A stretch of 64,000 nucleotides of DNA. Origin: Fontibacillus panacisegetis. Lineage in GTDB: Bacteria; Bacillota; Bacilli; Paenibacillales; Paenibacillaceae. Shown here piece by piece: positions 53,129 to 61,794 of this stretch (the stretch's first letter is position 1; the number at the start of each line of letters is the position of its first letter). Made by a program: the position numbers and the translations under genes. Under the pieces are notes generated by a model. The model was not told where the DNA came from. It ran no database searches and was given only the letters and a program-made list of their open reading frames with translations. The DNA is taken from positions 124,001 to 188,000 of the forward strand of contig NZ_FNBG01000001.1 in assembly GCF_900102215.1 (NCBI RefSeq), given 5' to 3'.

Positions 53129-56100
53129 ATGAGTACACAATTAACAAAGAGTTACGTGAAAATGTTATGTGGACGTATCTCTTATGATCGCGGCGAAGCT
53201 TATTACCGTTCAGGTAAAGTGCATTTCACTCGGCTGAACCATGATTCCAGGGAATATGAAGCGACCGTTACAGGCAGCGACCATTACCATGTTCACGTTC
53301 AATTCGATGCCACAAACGATGTTGACGCTGTGTGTGATTGCCCTGCCTTTACTTCCTACAACAAAAGCTGTAAACATATTGCTGCGGTGCTTTTAGGAAT
53401 TATTGATAGGCAAAATGGCAATGCTGCCCCTTCCGGTCTATCTGTTTCATTATTATATCCCGAGAACAACCCTGCGAGCGACAGCAGTGAGATTCACATA
53501 AGCCAACGTAAACAATCATTGCTTGAAATTGCATCATCCAGACAAAATGAAGTTTCTTCACGGGACTTATGGTTGACTAGAGATATGATGAGCCTGTTCG
53601 GAGATCCGCGTTATAAGCAGCCAAGCAAAATTGGCAGCCATTTTGACTCAAGAACTCCTCTTGAGGTTGAATTTATTTTAAGTACAGTTCCGTACGGGTA
53701 TAAAAAGTATTTGTTCGCCGTTGAAATGAAAGTCGGCACTAAAAGAGTCTATATCGTCAAAAACATACGTCAATTTCTGGAATGTGTCGAGCGCAGGCAA
53801 TCCTATGCATTTACGAATCAATTCTCATATGATCCTGAGCTGCATTGCTTCTCAGGTCCAAGTGATGACATCATTCAACAGCTCATTGATATCTCCCTGA
53901 ATGAACAAATGTACCAAGAGTCTTTTAATAAGACTAATTTTCTTCATTCCAGAAAGGCAAACGATGAACGCTATCTGCACATTCCTCCCTATGCATGGAA
54001 CAGGATGCAGCCCTTGCTTTCACAAGACCCTGCTGTACGTGTGGATATTGGTCCAAACCATAAAATTCTTTATGATTTCCATTTGTCACATCAGCCACTG
54101 CCGATTCAGTTTTCTTTTGAAGAATCAGATGACGGGGTTATACAATTTCATGTTCAAGGCTTGGAAGAAATCACCATTATGGATTCTTACGGGATCATCA
54201 TTGCTGAGCATAAATTGATCCTTTTGTCTGAGTCGCAGTGCCATCAATTGTACGAGCTGCAAAAAATGCTGGATTCATCCCAACGTCGTCATATTCAAGT
54301 GGCTGCTGAACAGATCGAGCCTTTTATGGAGAAGGTTTTGCCAGGTCTCAAAAAGCTAGGCAACGTGAATATTTCTGATGATATCGCCAAACGTATGGTT
54401 CAAACCAAGCTGAAAGCAAGATTGTATCTGGATCGCGTAAAAGATCGCCTGGTGGCAGGTCTTGAATTTCAATATGGAAATATCGTGATCAATCCGCTCG
54501 AACAAAGTGCCTCAACTAGAGGAAGTGAGCTAATCCTGCTTCGCGATGTTGAACAGGAAGGGCTAATTCTCGGACTTATGGATGAGGGAGGTTTTGTTCA
54601 GACAGAGAGTGGTTATTTTCTGGATGATGAGGATACGGAGTACGAATTTCTATATCATATAGTGCCTGGGTTAGAAGAGCTTCTGGACATCTATGCGACA
54701 TCTGCAGTAAAAATTAGAATCGCCAAACTATCAGTACCGCCTAAAATAACAGTCGATGTTAATGAACGAACAAATTGGCTCGAAATCAAATTTGACCTCG
54801 ACGGAATCTCACAAAATGAAATACGGGGTCTTATTCAATCGCTCACAGTTAAACGTAAATACCATCGACTCCCTAACGGAGCCCTGCTTCCACTTGACAG
54901 CTCAGAGTTTCAGCAAATCGTTACCTTCATGAATGAGGTCGGTCAATATAGAATGGACGATACGGGAACTGGATTTCGTATTCCGTTAACAAGTAGTCTG
55001 CATCTGCTGGATGACCATCGTCAGGGTAATACCATTCAGCTTAGTAAATCGCTTCGTAAATTGCTGCAAAATATGAAAAATCCGGATAACCTTGATTTCC
55101 CTGTTCCTGAGTCATTATTAGAAATTATGCGGGATTATCAGGTCTACGGCTTCCAGTGGATGAAGACACTCGCCCACTACCGTTTTGGTGGAATTTTAGC
55201 GGATGATATGGGTCTTGGCAAAACACTGCAAAGCATCTCTTTTCTTGTCTCCGTATTGCCGGAAATTCGCGAACAGCAAATGCCTGCCATTATCGTAGCT
55301 CCTGCCTCGCTGGTGTACAACTGGCGCAATGAGCTGAAGAAGTTCGCACCCGACATTATAGCTATTATCGCAGACGGCAGTAAGGCGGATCGAGTTCGTA
55401 CTATTAAGGATCAAAGTGGAGTCGACGTTATTATTACATCGTACCCACTGCTTCGCAGGGATATTGAACAATACACTAATTATAGCTTCCATACACTTTT
55501 TTTGGATGAAGCTCAGATGTTCAAAAATCACACCACTCAAACCGCCCATGCCGTAAAAGCGATTGAGGCTAAATATTCATTTGCTTTAACAGGCACGCCG
55601 ATTGAAAACTCTCTGGATGAGCTGTGGTCGATATTTGATGTTGTATTCCCTGCCCTGTTCGGGGATCAAAAAAGCTTCAACGAGCTCACCCGGGAACAAA
55701 TCGCCAAACGTATCTCTCCTTTTCTGCTTCGTCGTGTGAAAACCGATGTACTAAGGGAGCTGCCAGAGAAAATTGAATCCCTGCAAAGCTCAGAGCTGTT
55801 CCCAGAGCAAAAGAAGCTGTACGCAGCCTATTTGGCTCAGCTGCAAGAGGAAACTTTGAAGCATTTGAGCGAGGATGGATTCCAAAAGCATCGCATCCGG
55901 ATATTGGCTGGCTTGACTCGTCTCCGTCAGCTCTGCTGCCATCCAGCCCTGTTCGTAGAGAACTATAAAGGAAGCTCGGCCAAGTTTGAGCAGCTGCTGG
56001 AACTTGTTGAGGAATGTCGCAGTTCGGGTAAAAGAATGCTGATTTTCTCTCAGTTTACCGGGATGCTTGATATTATCGGACGTGAGCTGGCTTATCGTGA

Positions 56101-56488
56101 TTTTTCGTATTTTTATCTAGATGGAAGTACTCCTTCCGCAGAACGCGTAGAGCTATGCAACAGGTTTAACGAGGGTGAACGCGAGCTGTTCCTCATCTCA
56201 TTAAAGGCCGGAGGAACCGGTCTCAATCTTACTGGGGCAGATACCGTTATTTTATATGATCTCTGGTGGAACCCTGCTGTTGAACAACAAGCAGCCGACC
56301 GGGCTCACCGCATCGGGCAGAAAAATAGCGTTCATGTTATTCGATTAGTTAGTGAAGGAACAGTCGAGGACAAAATGTACGAGCTTCAACAGAAAAAAAG
56401 AGATTTGATCGACGAGGTTTTACAACCAGGCCAAAAATCGGTCTCAAGTCTGTCTGAGGAAGAAATTCGCGACATCCTGATGATTTGA
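53129..56488 (+). CDS. SNF2-family helicase with SWIM zinc finger
   Basis: This 1119-residue protein has an N-terminal SWIM motif (CDCPAFTSYNKSCKH, residues about 70-84). A long middle region (SNF2_assoc type) follows. The C-terminal Swi2/Snf2 ATPase of about 450 residues has Walker A GILADDMGLGKT, LFLDEAQMFKN, LTGTPIENSLDELWSIFD and motif VI QQAADRAHRIGQ. All helicase motifs look intact. Such proteins move along double-stranded DNA and are thought to help transcription recycling or DNA repair. The ATG at 53129 follows AAAGGATGG. It runs away from the MerR gene. Confidence 0.95.
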   Translation: MSTQLTKSYVKMLCGRISYDRGEAYYRSGKVHFTRLNHDSREYEATVTGSDHYHVHVQFDATNDVDAVCDCPAFTSYNKSCKHIAAVLLGIIDRQNGNAAPSGLSVSLLYPENNPASDSSEIHISQRKQSLLEIASSRQNEVSSRDLWLTRDMMSLFGDPRYKQPSKIGSHFDSRTPLEVEFILSTVPYGYKKYLFAVEMKVGTKRVYIVKNIRQFLECVERRQSYAFTNQFSYDPELHCFSGPSDDIIQQLIDISLNEQMYQESFNKTNFLHSRKANDERYLHIPPYAWNRMQPLLSQDPAVRVDIGPNHKILYDFHLSHQPLPIQFSFEESDDGVIQFHVQGLEEITIMDSYGIIIAEHKLILLSESQCHQLYELQKMLDSSQRRHIQVAAEQIEPFMEKVLPGLKKLGNVNISDDIAKRMVQTKLKARLYLDRVKDRLVAGLEFQYGNIVINPLEQSASTRGSELILLRDVEQEGLILGLMDEGGFVQTESGYFLDDEDTEYEFLYHIVPGLEELLDIYATSAVKIRIAKLSVPPKITVDVNERTNWLEIKFDLDGISQNEIRGLIQSLTVKRKYHRLPNGALLPLDSSEFQQIVTFMNEVGQYRMDDTGTGFRIPLTSSLHLLDDHRQGNTIQLSKSLRKLLQNMKNPDNLDFPVPESLLEIMRDYQVYGFQWMKTLAHYRFGGILADDMGLGKTLQSISFLVSVLPEIREQQMPAIIVAPASLVYNWRNELKKFAPDIIAIIADGSKADRVRTIKDQSGVDVIITSYPLLRRDIEQYTNYSFHTLFLDEAQMFKNHTTQTAHAVKAIEAKYSFALTGTPIENSLDELWSIFDVVFPALFGDQKSFNELTREQIAKRISPFLLRRVKTDVLRELPEKIESLQSSELFPEQKKLYAAYLAQLQEETLKHLSEDGFQKHRIRILAGLTRLRQLCCHPALFVENYKGSSAKFEQLLELVEECRSSGKRMLIFSQFTGMLDIIGRELAYRDFSYFYLDGSTPSAERVELCNRFNEGERELFLISLKAGGTGLNLTGADTVILYDLWWNPAVEQQAADRAHRIGQKNSVHVIRLVSEGTVEDKMYELQQKKRDLIDEVLQPGQKSVSSLSEEEIRDILMI

Positions 56489-56564
56489 CGATGTTTGTAA
56501 TTCATTGTAATAGGACACTCTAGATAAGGAATGAATACACATCAGTCACATAGGAGGAATCAGA

Positions 56565-56744
56565 ATGACACAGCAGCATAATGATCGAACACAAGACGAA
56601 GGTGCGCTTCGTAATAAATTGGACCCCGCAGGAGATTCACTAGCCGAGAAGAAAAAAATCGAAAGCGGTGTAGATATTGAGCCGGAAGCAGATGAATGGG
56701 TGGCTAAGCCGGCAGCGTTTACTGACACAGATGATTCTAAATAA
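56565..56744 (+). CDS. Small acidic hydrophilic protein
   Basis: A 59-residue protein starts at an ATG with AGGAGGAAT upstream. It begins MTQQHNDRTQDEGALRNKLD and ends FTDTDDSK. It is highly charged and probably disordered, without hydrophobic core or cysteines. It is followed by a terminator. The ribosome site and codon use support a real gene. I do not recognise the family. Confidence 0.65.
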   Translation: MTQQHNDRTQDEGALRNKLDPAGDSLAEKKKIESGVDIEPEADEWVAKPAAFTDTDDSK

Positions 56745-56770
56745 ATAATCGCCTGATTTCGGGACGAATT

Positions 56771-56799
56771 AAAACCTGCAAAAAAATGCAGGTTTTTTC
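56771..56799 (+). terminator. Intrinsic terminator after the small acidic gene
   Basis: AACCTGCA and TGCAGGTT form the stem around an A-rich loop, followed by TTTTTTC. The stem uses the same CCTGCA/TGCAGG core as the repeat units in this window. Confidence 0.85.
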
Positions 56800-56824
56800 T
56801 ATTTAAATTCGTTTTTCTTTTATA

Positions 56825-57339
56825 TCAATCTTGATCAGCTGCTACGTTCGATGAAGAAGCATAATTTGCTGCTGCTCGATCACGATGACTAAGACGCGGA
56901 CTAATTACAAACTGGACAATAACATATAATACGACAAATAGCACCATAAAACCTGCGGAATAGCGATACATAACAGCATAGTCAGTTACGGAGGAAATAG
57001 CGCCCAGTATCACGGCTCCTACTGCAACACCAAGGTCTTTCGCATTGTAGAACAGACTGGTATCAAGACTGCAGCGTAACCTCTACGGTCAAATAATCGT
57101 CCGGAAATCGGACGAATAATGACAACGGTAATCGCGTTGAACAAGAAGAACAAACCGACCTGCTCCAAATTTACGAAATCACCAAACAGAGCAATAAAAC
57201 TAAGCAAGCCACTGTACGTATTTGACAACACAACGTTCAGCAGCGCAGGAAATAGTAATTTTGTACCATTATTCCCCTTGTTTATTATCATAGGTCCGAT
57301 TGACATCGCAAGGCTGGTAGACAGTCCAAAATATCCAAT
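56825..57339 (-). pseudogene. MFS transporter remnant
   Basis: Two frames encode pieces of one major facilitator. The part from 57339 to about 57065 reads GYFGLSTSLAMSIGPMI and then NVVLSNTYSGLLSFIALFGD and ITVVIIRPISGRLFDRRGYA. The part from about 57040 to 56825 reads YNAKDLGVAVGAVILGAISS and RYSAGFMVLFVVLYVIVQF, the last two helices. Several helices between them and the N-terminus are missing. The upstream part is preceded by an in-frame stop. It is inactive. Confidence 0.8.
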
Positions 57340-57364
57340 TCATATATCAAGCAACTAGTTTATG

Positions 57365-58471
57365 TTAATGTTTCGACTGCTTCTTCTTTCCCCTAAATGC
57401 TCCTATTACGCACAAAATACAAGGCAAAATCAGTCCAAACAAATTCCCGTGTATAATTGGTGCTGTTCCCAGTATTTGCGAGGATTCTACAGTGTTGGGC
57501 CAAATATCCTTTTGTAATGTAATTGAAATTAACGCTAACGGAACAAGCAAGGATCGATAGTCTTTTAATCCAAATATGGAGGTGAAATTTTTAGCAGTTA
57601 TGTAAAGAAGTAAAGACATTCTGAAGAAAATGGTTAAATAAAATAACATAGACACAACAATTTCATATCTTTCGAAAAAATCAGCTACAGAAATGGTACG
57701 AACGATGAAATAAGTTGGGTAAGTTAATCTGGCAACCACGCCTGCTCCTAATAAACTAATTGAAAAAAAGGTTACTGATGTGAAAATTAACCCACTAATC
57801 AGTGACGAGGAAATCACAACTTTGCTCCACTGCTTTGGATTTGTCATATTACCGAGTAAAAATAGAAACAGAATGTTCTCCAAAAAAGGATTGGAAAACA
57901 TCGAATAAGCTCCTTTAAATATTGGTCCTATTCCGTTTTCAACCATCGGTAGTAAAAATTCAAAATGTGCATCAGCCATAAACGAAAAAATGTTGACTAA
58001 ATTAATCAGGATCATCACGAAGAAAATAATTTCAGCACAACGCCCAATAACTGAAACCCCTGATCGTACAATGCTGATCACAGCAATTAACATCATTATT
58101 GCTAATGCCTCGGCTGGTGTCTCTACCATAACCGACGTCGTTATATAATCCGTCATATTTCTAAGAACAACCATAAAAATAAAAAAAGGATACATGATCG
58201 TAAATATGAACAGTACGATTTTCCCACCCCATTTTCCGAGTGTCATCTCCAAATATTCACTGAACGTTTTTCCTTTAAATTGTCTAATAAGGACCATGTA
58301 TAGTGGAGTAAGAAGAAGCTGCATAACGATAGCAATGAATCCGCTAATCCACCCGTCCTGCTGGGCGGACTGCGTTAAAATTCGAGGCAAAACTAAAAAA
58401 GTGCTCCCAATTTGATACATGGAGAACCACATTATTGCTTGTTTTACACTCAATTTATCTGTCTGATTCAT
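57365..58471 (-). CDS. Spore germination protein, GerAB/GerKB family
   Basis: This 368-residue APC-fold membrane protein has ten predicted helices. It is the B subunit of a GerA-type germinant receptor, which binds the small-molecule germinant in the spore inner membrane. Typical segments are MWFSMYQIGSTFLVLPRI, QDGWISGFIAI and LGKWGGKI. It is the last gene of a four-gene set: A subunit, C subunit, small membrane protein, B subunit. Length and start are normal. Confidence 0.92.
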   Translation of the reverse strand: MNQTDKLSVKQAIMWFSMYQIGSTFLVLPRILTQSAQQDGWISGFIAIVMQLLLTPLYMVLIRQFKGKTFSEYLEMTLGKWGGKIVLFIFTIMYPFFIFMVVLRNMTDYITTSVMVETPAEALAIMMLIAVISIVRSGVSVIGRCAEIIFFVMILINLVNIFSFMADAHFEFLLPMVENGIGPIFKGAYSMFSNPFLENILFLFLLGNMTNPKQWSKVVISSSLISGLIFTSVTFFSISLLGAGVVARLTYPTYFIVRTISVADFFERYEIVVSMLFYLTIFFRMSLLLYITAKNFTSIFGLKDYRSLLVPLALISITLQKDIWPNTVESSQILGTAPIIHGNLFGLILPCILCVIGAFRGKKKQSKH

Positions 58472-58512
58472 GCACCATCACCACCTTTACTTAGCCTTAA
58501 CTCAGTTCATGC

Positions 58513-58743
58513 TTAAGAGAACCATTTCATAACTAAATTATTTAACGGCATTAATAAACCTTTTGTGCTTAGTATAAAAATACTTGGAAGCTTCACATTA
58601 CACATTCGAAGAACCGCGAAGGTCAAGCCAACAAACAAAATACTTGCACTTACAATGATTTCACGATATTTATGTTTTTTTTTCAAACCCATAAAATCAG
58701 GTATGACTGCTATCAATGCAGCTGCAATAATTAACAAGAACAT
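58513..58743 (-). CDS. Small membrane protein in the germination operon (D-subunit candidate)
   Basis: This 76-residue protein has two predicted membrane helices (residues about 1-16 and 27-46). It lies between the gerC-like and gerB-like genes with short gaps. Some GerA-type operons encode a small two-helix D subunit that tunes germination, and the size and topology match. Assignment is by context and topology, not by sequence recognition. Confidence 0.7.
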   Translation of the reverse strand: MFLLIIAAALIAVIPDFMGLKKKHKYREIIVSASILFVGLTFAVLRMCNVKLPSIFILSTKGLLMPLNNLVMKWFS

Positions 58744-58755
58744 GCCCTTGACCTC

Positions 58756-59967
58756 CTATTTGCTTTGCTCTACAGTGAACGGGTTGTTGATTTTTCCATG
58801 CAATAAAATCTGAAACTCCACTTGAATATCCACGACAAGCTCATTTTTGAACATTTCTCCCCATCTACCCTTCCATTCTCGCCAATGCTTCGGATACTTG
58901 CGATGAAAGGCTTCTCCGAAGCCAAATACATCCACACCGTACTCTTTTGCTCTTTTAACACTGCCATCCAATGCTACATTCAGTTTATTGCTTATGGTTT
59001 CCTGAAATTTTCGGTGCATTTCTGGATCCATCAAATCGACAGCACACTGAACTTCACCGATGTTACCTTGTGATTGTACTCTAACTTTGATATGAGGACG
59101 GTCATTCTTGATCGATGGCTCTATTTTTGCTTTGGATCGAATCAACTCAACATTAAACCAACCCTTGCCTCCATCCGGACATTTTGCCCTTGCAACTGAG
59201 CTTTTAGCGTTATTTGTAATATAACTATACCCACGACTCTCGTCCTCGTTCATCCAACCGATCAGCTTGTCATCTTTAAATACTCCAATCCCCTCGTAAA
59301 CATAGTTAGCCAGTGGTACAGGTTTTTTCACATTTTCAGATGTTCCCCCTTGTTTAATATCACCATGCAATGCTAAACCTGTCAGTACCGGCTCAACTCC
59401 CTCCATCACTAACTTCGACATGATCTCCCTAACATTCACTGCTGAAGTAGGAGACCATACCCTTTGTGAAATTTTTAACGATTTATACATATCCATCCCA
59501 GGCAAAACTTCTGTTGGACTAACAAATCCGATAATATCTTTCGCTTTGCAATCCTTGGCTACCGCCATATTGAAATCAGGACGAATTTCCTGCTCACGGA
59601 ACAAAAAATCAAGAGGATTATGAATACCTTCCCTCGCCGTAGCTTCATCAAACACGATAAATCTTAAATGAGACACATACATTCTGCGTGGGGATTTTGT
59701 CGTCATCTTACGCAAAGCTTCGAACACTGTAGGTTCTCGTTCAGAAAATACAGTAGTTGGTGCGCGATTCGTTGAACGGTTTCGCGACATGGAGGAAGGG
59801 TCAATGGCCTGTACGCTAACCTCATATTCGTTGCCTACTTTATCAACGCCTAGTGCCAGTACGATAGATAAATCGATAAGCTCATTCCGATTCCAGCAGC
59901 CCGACAGCATCAATGCAGTAATTATAAGAAGGCAACCACAAGAGAATATTTTGCAATACTTATTCAT
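58756..59967 (-). CDS. Spore germination lipoprotein, GerAC (Ger(x)C) family
   Basis: This is the C subunit of the germinant receptor, anchored in the spore inner membrane. The start at 59967 overlaps the A-subunit stop as ATGA and gives a signal peptide with lipobox LSGC followed by WNRNELIDLSIVLALGVDK, the hallmark of the family. Later motifs are RRMYVSHLRFIVFDEATARE and the C-terminal GFGEAFHRKYPKHW. The longer upstream frame lies within the A gene and is rejected. Confidence 0.94.
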   Translation of the reverse strand: MNKYCKIFSCGCLLIITALMLSGCWNRNELIDLSIVLALGVDKVGNEYEVSVQAIDPSSMSRNRSTNRAPTTVFSEREPTVFEALRKMTTKSPRRMYVSHLRFIVFDEATAREGIHNPLDFLFREQEIRPDFNMAVAKDCKAKDIIGFVSPTEVLPGMDMYKSLKISQRVWSPTSAVNVREIMSKLVMEGVEPVLTGLALHGDIKQGGTSENVKKPVPLANYVYEGIGVFKDDKLIGWMNEDESRGYSYITNNAKSSVARAKCPDGGKGWFNVELIRSKAKIEPSIKNDRPHIKVRVQSQGNIGEVQCAVDLMDPEMHRKFQETISNKLNVALDGSVKRAKEYGVDVFGFGEAFHRKYPKHWREWKGRWGEMFKNELVVDIQVEFQILLHGKINNPFTVEQSK

Positions 59968-61478
59968 TCCTGGTTCTCCGTTCCTGACATTTGTTTTACA
60001 TCTCTGCTGCGAAATGGAAACCTGAGAATAGCATCTCTTGCTGCTCTCTTGCGATAAGGTGCAATCGGCCCCATATACGGTACTCCAAATGAGTTCAAAT
60101 GACACAAATGGATCAGAAGAAGCACCCAACCGATAGTAATCCCATATGAACCGAAGGTTGTGGCCAATAGCATAAAAATAAATCTGACAATACGAATAGG
60201 TATCGCAAGGTTATATGCTGGAATGACAAAGCTCGAGATTGCTGTAATCGCTACAACGATAACCATAGCAGCAGATACAATTCCCGCTTCAACAGCTGCT
60301 TGCCCGATTACGATCGTCCCCACTATAGATACCGCTTGTCCAATCGTACGCGGCATTCGAATGCCTGCTTCTCGCAGAATCTCAAAAGTAACCTCCATGA
60401 TTAATGCCTCAATAAAGGCAGGAAAAGGTGTCCCTTCCCGCTGACCAGCAATACTGATCAGCAAGTGCGTCGGAATCATATCCTGATGAAAAGTGGTCAG
60501 AGCAATATATATTGAAGGCGCAAATAAACATATACATAAAGAAAAATAACGCAAAACTCGAATGAGACTGCTGTACAGATATGATTGATAATAATCCTCT
60601 GCTGACTGCAAAAAATCTACAAACAGCGAAGGTGCGAGTAGAGCAAAAGGTGTTCCCTCAATAAAAATAGCGATTCTTCCTTCTAAAATACCGGCTGCAA
60701 CTGTGTCTGGTCTGTCGGTATTATAGAACCGTGGAAAAATCGTAAACTGCTTATTAGATAAAATAATTTCTTCGATATACTCCCCTTCAAGAATTTGATC
60801 TTTATTAATACTCTTCAAGCTTTGGTGCAATTCCTTGACTATCTTGTTATCAACGACACCATCCATATACATTAATGCGATTTCTGTTTTTGTGAAATTC
60901 CCAACAAATAGAGAATCAAGACGCACTCTGGTATCCTTTACTTTTCTCCGAACCAACGTTGTATTTGTACGCAGCTTTTCAGTAAAAGAATTTTGGGGCC
61001 CTCTTACGGCAGGCTGTGCTTTGGATTCCATAACTGTGCGGTCTTCCCACTCTGCAATAGAAATGATCAGGGCTCCCTGTTCACCTTCCATCAGCAAAAT
61101 CAAGCTTCCAAATACAATTTGCTCTATTGCTTCACTAAAAGAATTGGCAGTTGATACTTCTCCTGTTTCAATCACTCGGTTTGCTAGATAATCAAGTGTA
61201 ATTTCTTCCTCCTGAGACTGATTCAGAAGCGGTCCGATCACCGAATCTTGAGCCGTTTTAAGATCAATCATGCCGTCTAAATACAAGAGTGCCACTTTAC
61301 TATGATCAGAAATACTCAACTCTCTTACAATCAAGTCTGAGCTGCTCCCCAGAATTTTGCTGATCGTATTCACATTGTCCTTCAATGCTGATCGAAATTC
61401 ACCGACATTTTTGAGCTGATCACTTTGTTCACGCTCAGACTGGATTTGTATGTGATGCTGAGGTTGTTGGCGATCCAT
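59964..61478 (-). CDS. Spore germination protein, GerAA/GerKA family
   Basis: This is the A subunit of the receptor. A large N-terminal cytoplasmic part (residues about 1-290, FVGNFTKTEIALMYMDGVV and ILEGRIAIFIEGTPFALLAP) is followed by five membrane helices (GTPFPAFIEALIMEVTFEIL and RTIGQAVSIVGTIVIGQAAV). I prefer the ATG at 61478 with GGGGGTGAA upstream. The longer frame to 61517 has no ribosome site. It is the first gene of the operon and its transcription is expected in the forespore, but I could not assign a clear sigma-G promoter. Confidence 0.94.
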   Translation of the reverse strand: MDRQQPQHHIQIQSEREQSDQLKNVGEFRSALKDNVNTISKILGSSSDLIVRELSISDHSKVALLYLDGMIDLKTAQDSVIGPLLNQSQEEEITLDYLANRVIETGEVSTANSFSEAIEQIVFGSLILLMEGEQGALIISIAEWEDRTVMESKAQPAVRGPQNSFTEKLRTNTTLVRRKVKDTRVRLDSLFVGNFTKTEIALMYMDGVVDNKIVKELHQSLKSINKDQILEGEYIEEIILSNKQFTIFPRFYNTDRPDTVAAGILEGRIAIFIEGTPFALLAPSLFVDFLQSAEDYYQSYLYSSLIRVLRYFSLCICLFAPSIYIALTTFHQDMIPTHLLISIAGQREGTPFPAFIEALIMEVTFEILREAGIRMPRTIGQAVSIVGTIVIGQAAVEAGIVSAAMVIVVAITAISSFVIPAYNLAIPIRIVRFIFMLLATTFGSYGITIGWVLLLIHLCHLNSFGVPYMGPIAPYRKRAARDAILRFPFRSRDVKQMSGTENQE

Positions 61479-61517
61479 AATGTGTTCACCCCCTTCCCAC
61501 CTTACTATTTCCACCAA

Positions 61518-61794
61518 CTCAGGAAAGAATGTGTGAGAGTGAAAATAATAAATTTATCCAACTTCTCCCATTTAAAATACGCCGATGAATGCTTGAGTGA
61601 TAGTCGATTATCTCCTTTTCTAATCTGTATAATTCTTCTGATCCCACAATATATCCCCCTGTTTCTGTCATTTTTGTTTCCATTATCTGCTTTCAAATCA
61701 GGAAGAAAAAGTGTACACTATCACATATCCACTTCCCCTTTTATTTTCGGAATCAATATCCTTGTGGAATGCTCTTAAGTTTGGAGGGACGTAA
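61518..61794. other. Divergent promoter region between the germination operon and the SgrR-like gene
   Basis: No gene is seen. A 10-bp palindrome AGTGTACACT lies at 61710-61719 and could be an operator for the SgrR-like regulator. Promoter boxes are not clear on either strand. Confidence 0.35.
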
